Part shown: positions 6,870 to 6,882 of the stretch, piece by piece | How positions within the stretch are numbered: position 1 is the stretch's first letter | How the letters are laid out: each line of letters opens with the position of its first letter | Assembly: GCA_947177885.1 (NCBI GenBank) | Contig: CAMWWF010000156.1 | Coordinates: forward strand, 1 to 6,882 | Direction of reading: 5' to 3' | From: an uncultured Lachnospiraceae bacterium | Lineage (GTDB): Bacteria > Bacillota_A > Clostridia > Lachnospirales > Lachnospiraceae | Length of the DNA: 6,882 bases | The notes under the pieces: generated by a model | The model's input: the letters and a program-made list of their open reading frames with translations, nothing else | What the model was told of the DNA's origin: nothing | Databases searched by the model: none | Translations under genes and position numbers: made by a program

Positions 6870-6882
6870 TCTGTGTATATAC

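Overview
The window looks like chromosomal DNA of a low-GC Gram-positive anaerobe, most likely a Lachnospiraceae-type member of Clostridia. This is an inference from strong AGGAGG-type ribosome binding sites, SigA-like promoters, the style of the Opp and enolase proteins, and an aldo/keto reductase with a ferredoxin-like tail. Every gene I can support lies on the minus strand, so transcription runs from the right edge to the left edge. No RNA genes, insertion sequences or CRISPR arrays were found.

From right to left the layout is as follows. (1) 6039-6869(+): a hypothetical protein with two helical blocks joined by a hydrophilic linker of five 12-residue tandem repeats. Its frame is still open at the right edge, so its 5' end may lie outside. 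(2) 5780-6038: a gap with an imperfect hairpin, a near-consensus promoter and a perfect TTGTATACAA palindrome placed over the promoter start region. (3) 4757-5779: an aldo/keto reductase with two C-terminal cysteine clusters. (4) 3298-4617: enolase (eno), followed by a good intrinsic terminator at about 3213-3272. (5) 2814-3297: a 484-bp regulatory region with two tandem promoters, an 8-bp direct repeat spaced 21 bp, and a terminator-like hairpin just after the proximal start site. (6) 1902-2813, 549-1625 and 1-491: oppB, oppC and the 5' part of oppD of a peptide-type ABC importer, running off the left edge.

OppB and OppC would form the membrane channel and OppD one of the two ATPases. The second ATPase (OppF) and the binding protein (OppA) are not in the window and may lie beyond the left edge. 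No binding-protein gene precedes oppB. Enolase makes phosphoenolpyruvate. The reductase is probably an independent redox enzyme.

The most unusual features are non-coding. The 276-bp gap between oppB and oppC is long for such an operon. It holds a tandem array with an exact 19-bp period whose 12-bp cores are often small dyads, and a separate GC-rich hairpin nearer oppC. The opp leader looks built for conditional transcription termination, and a small Cys-rich leader ORF ends on the oppB ribosome binding site. No complete new system can be claimed from this window; these are the best leads.
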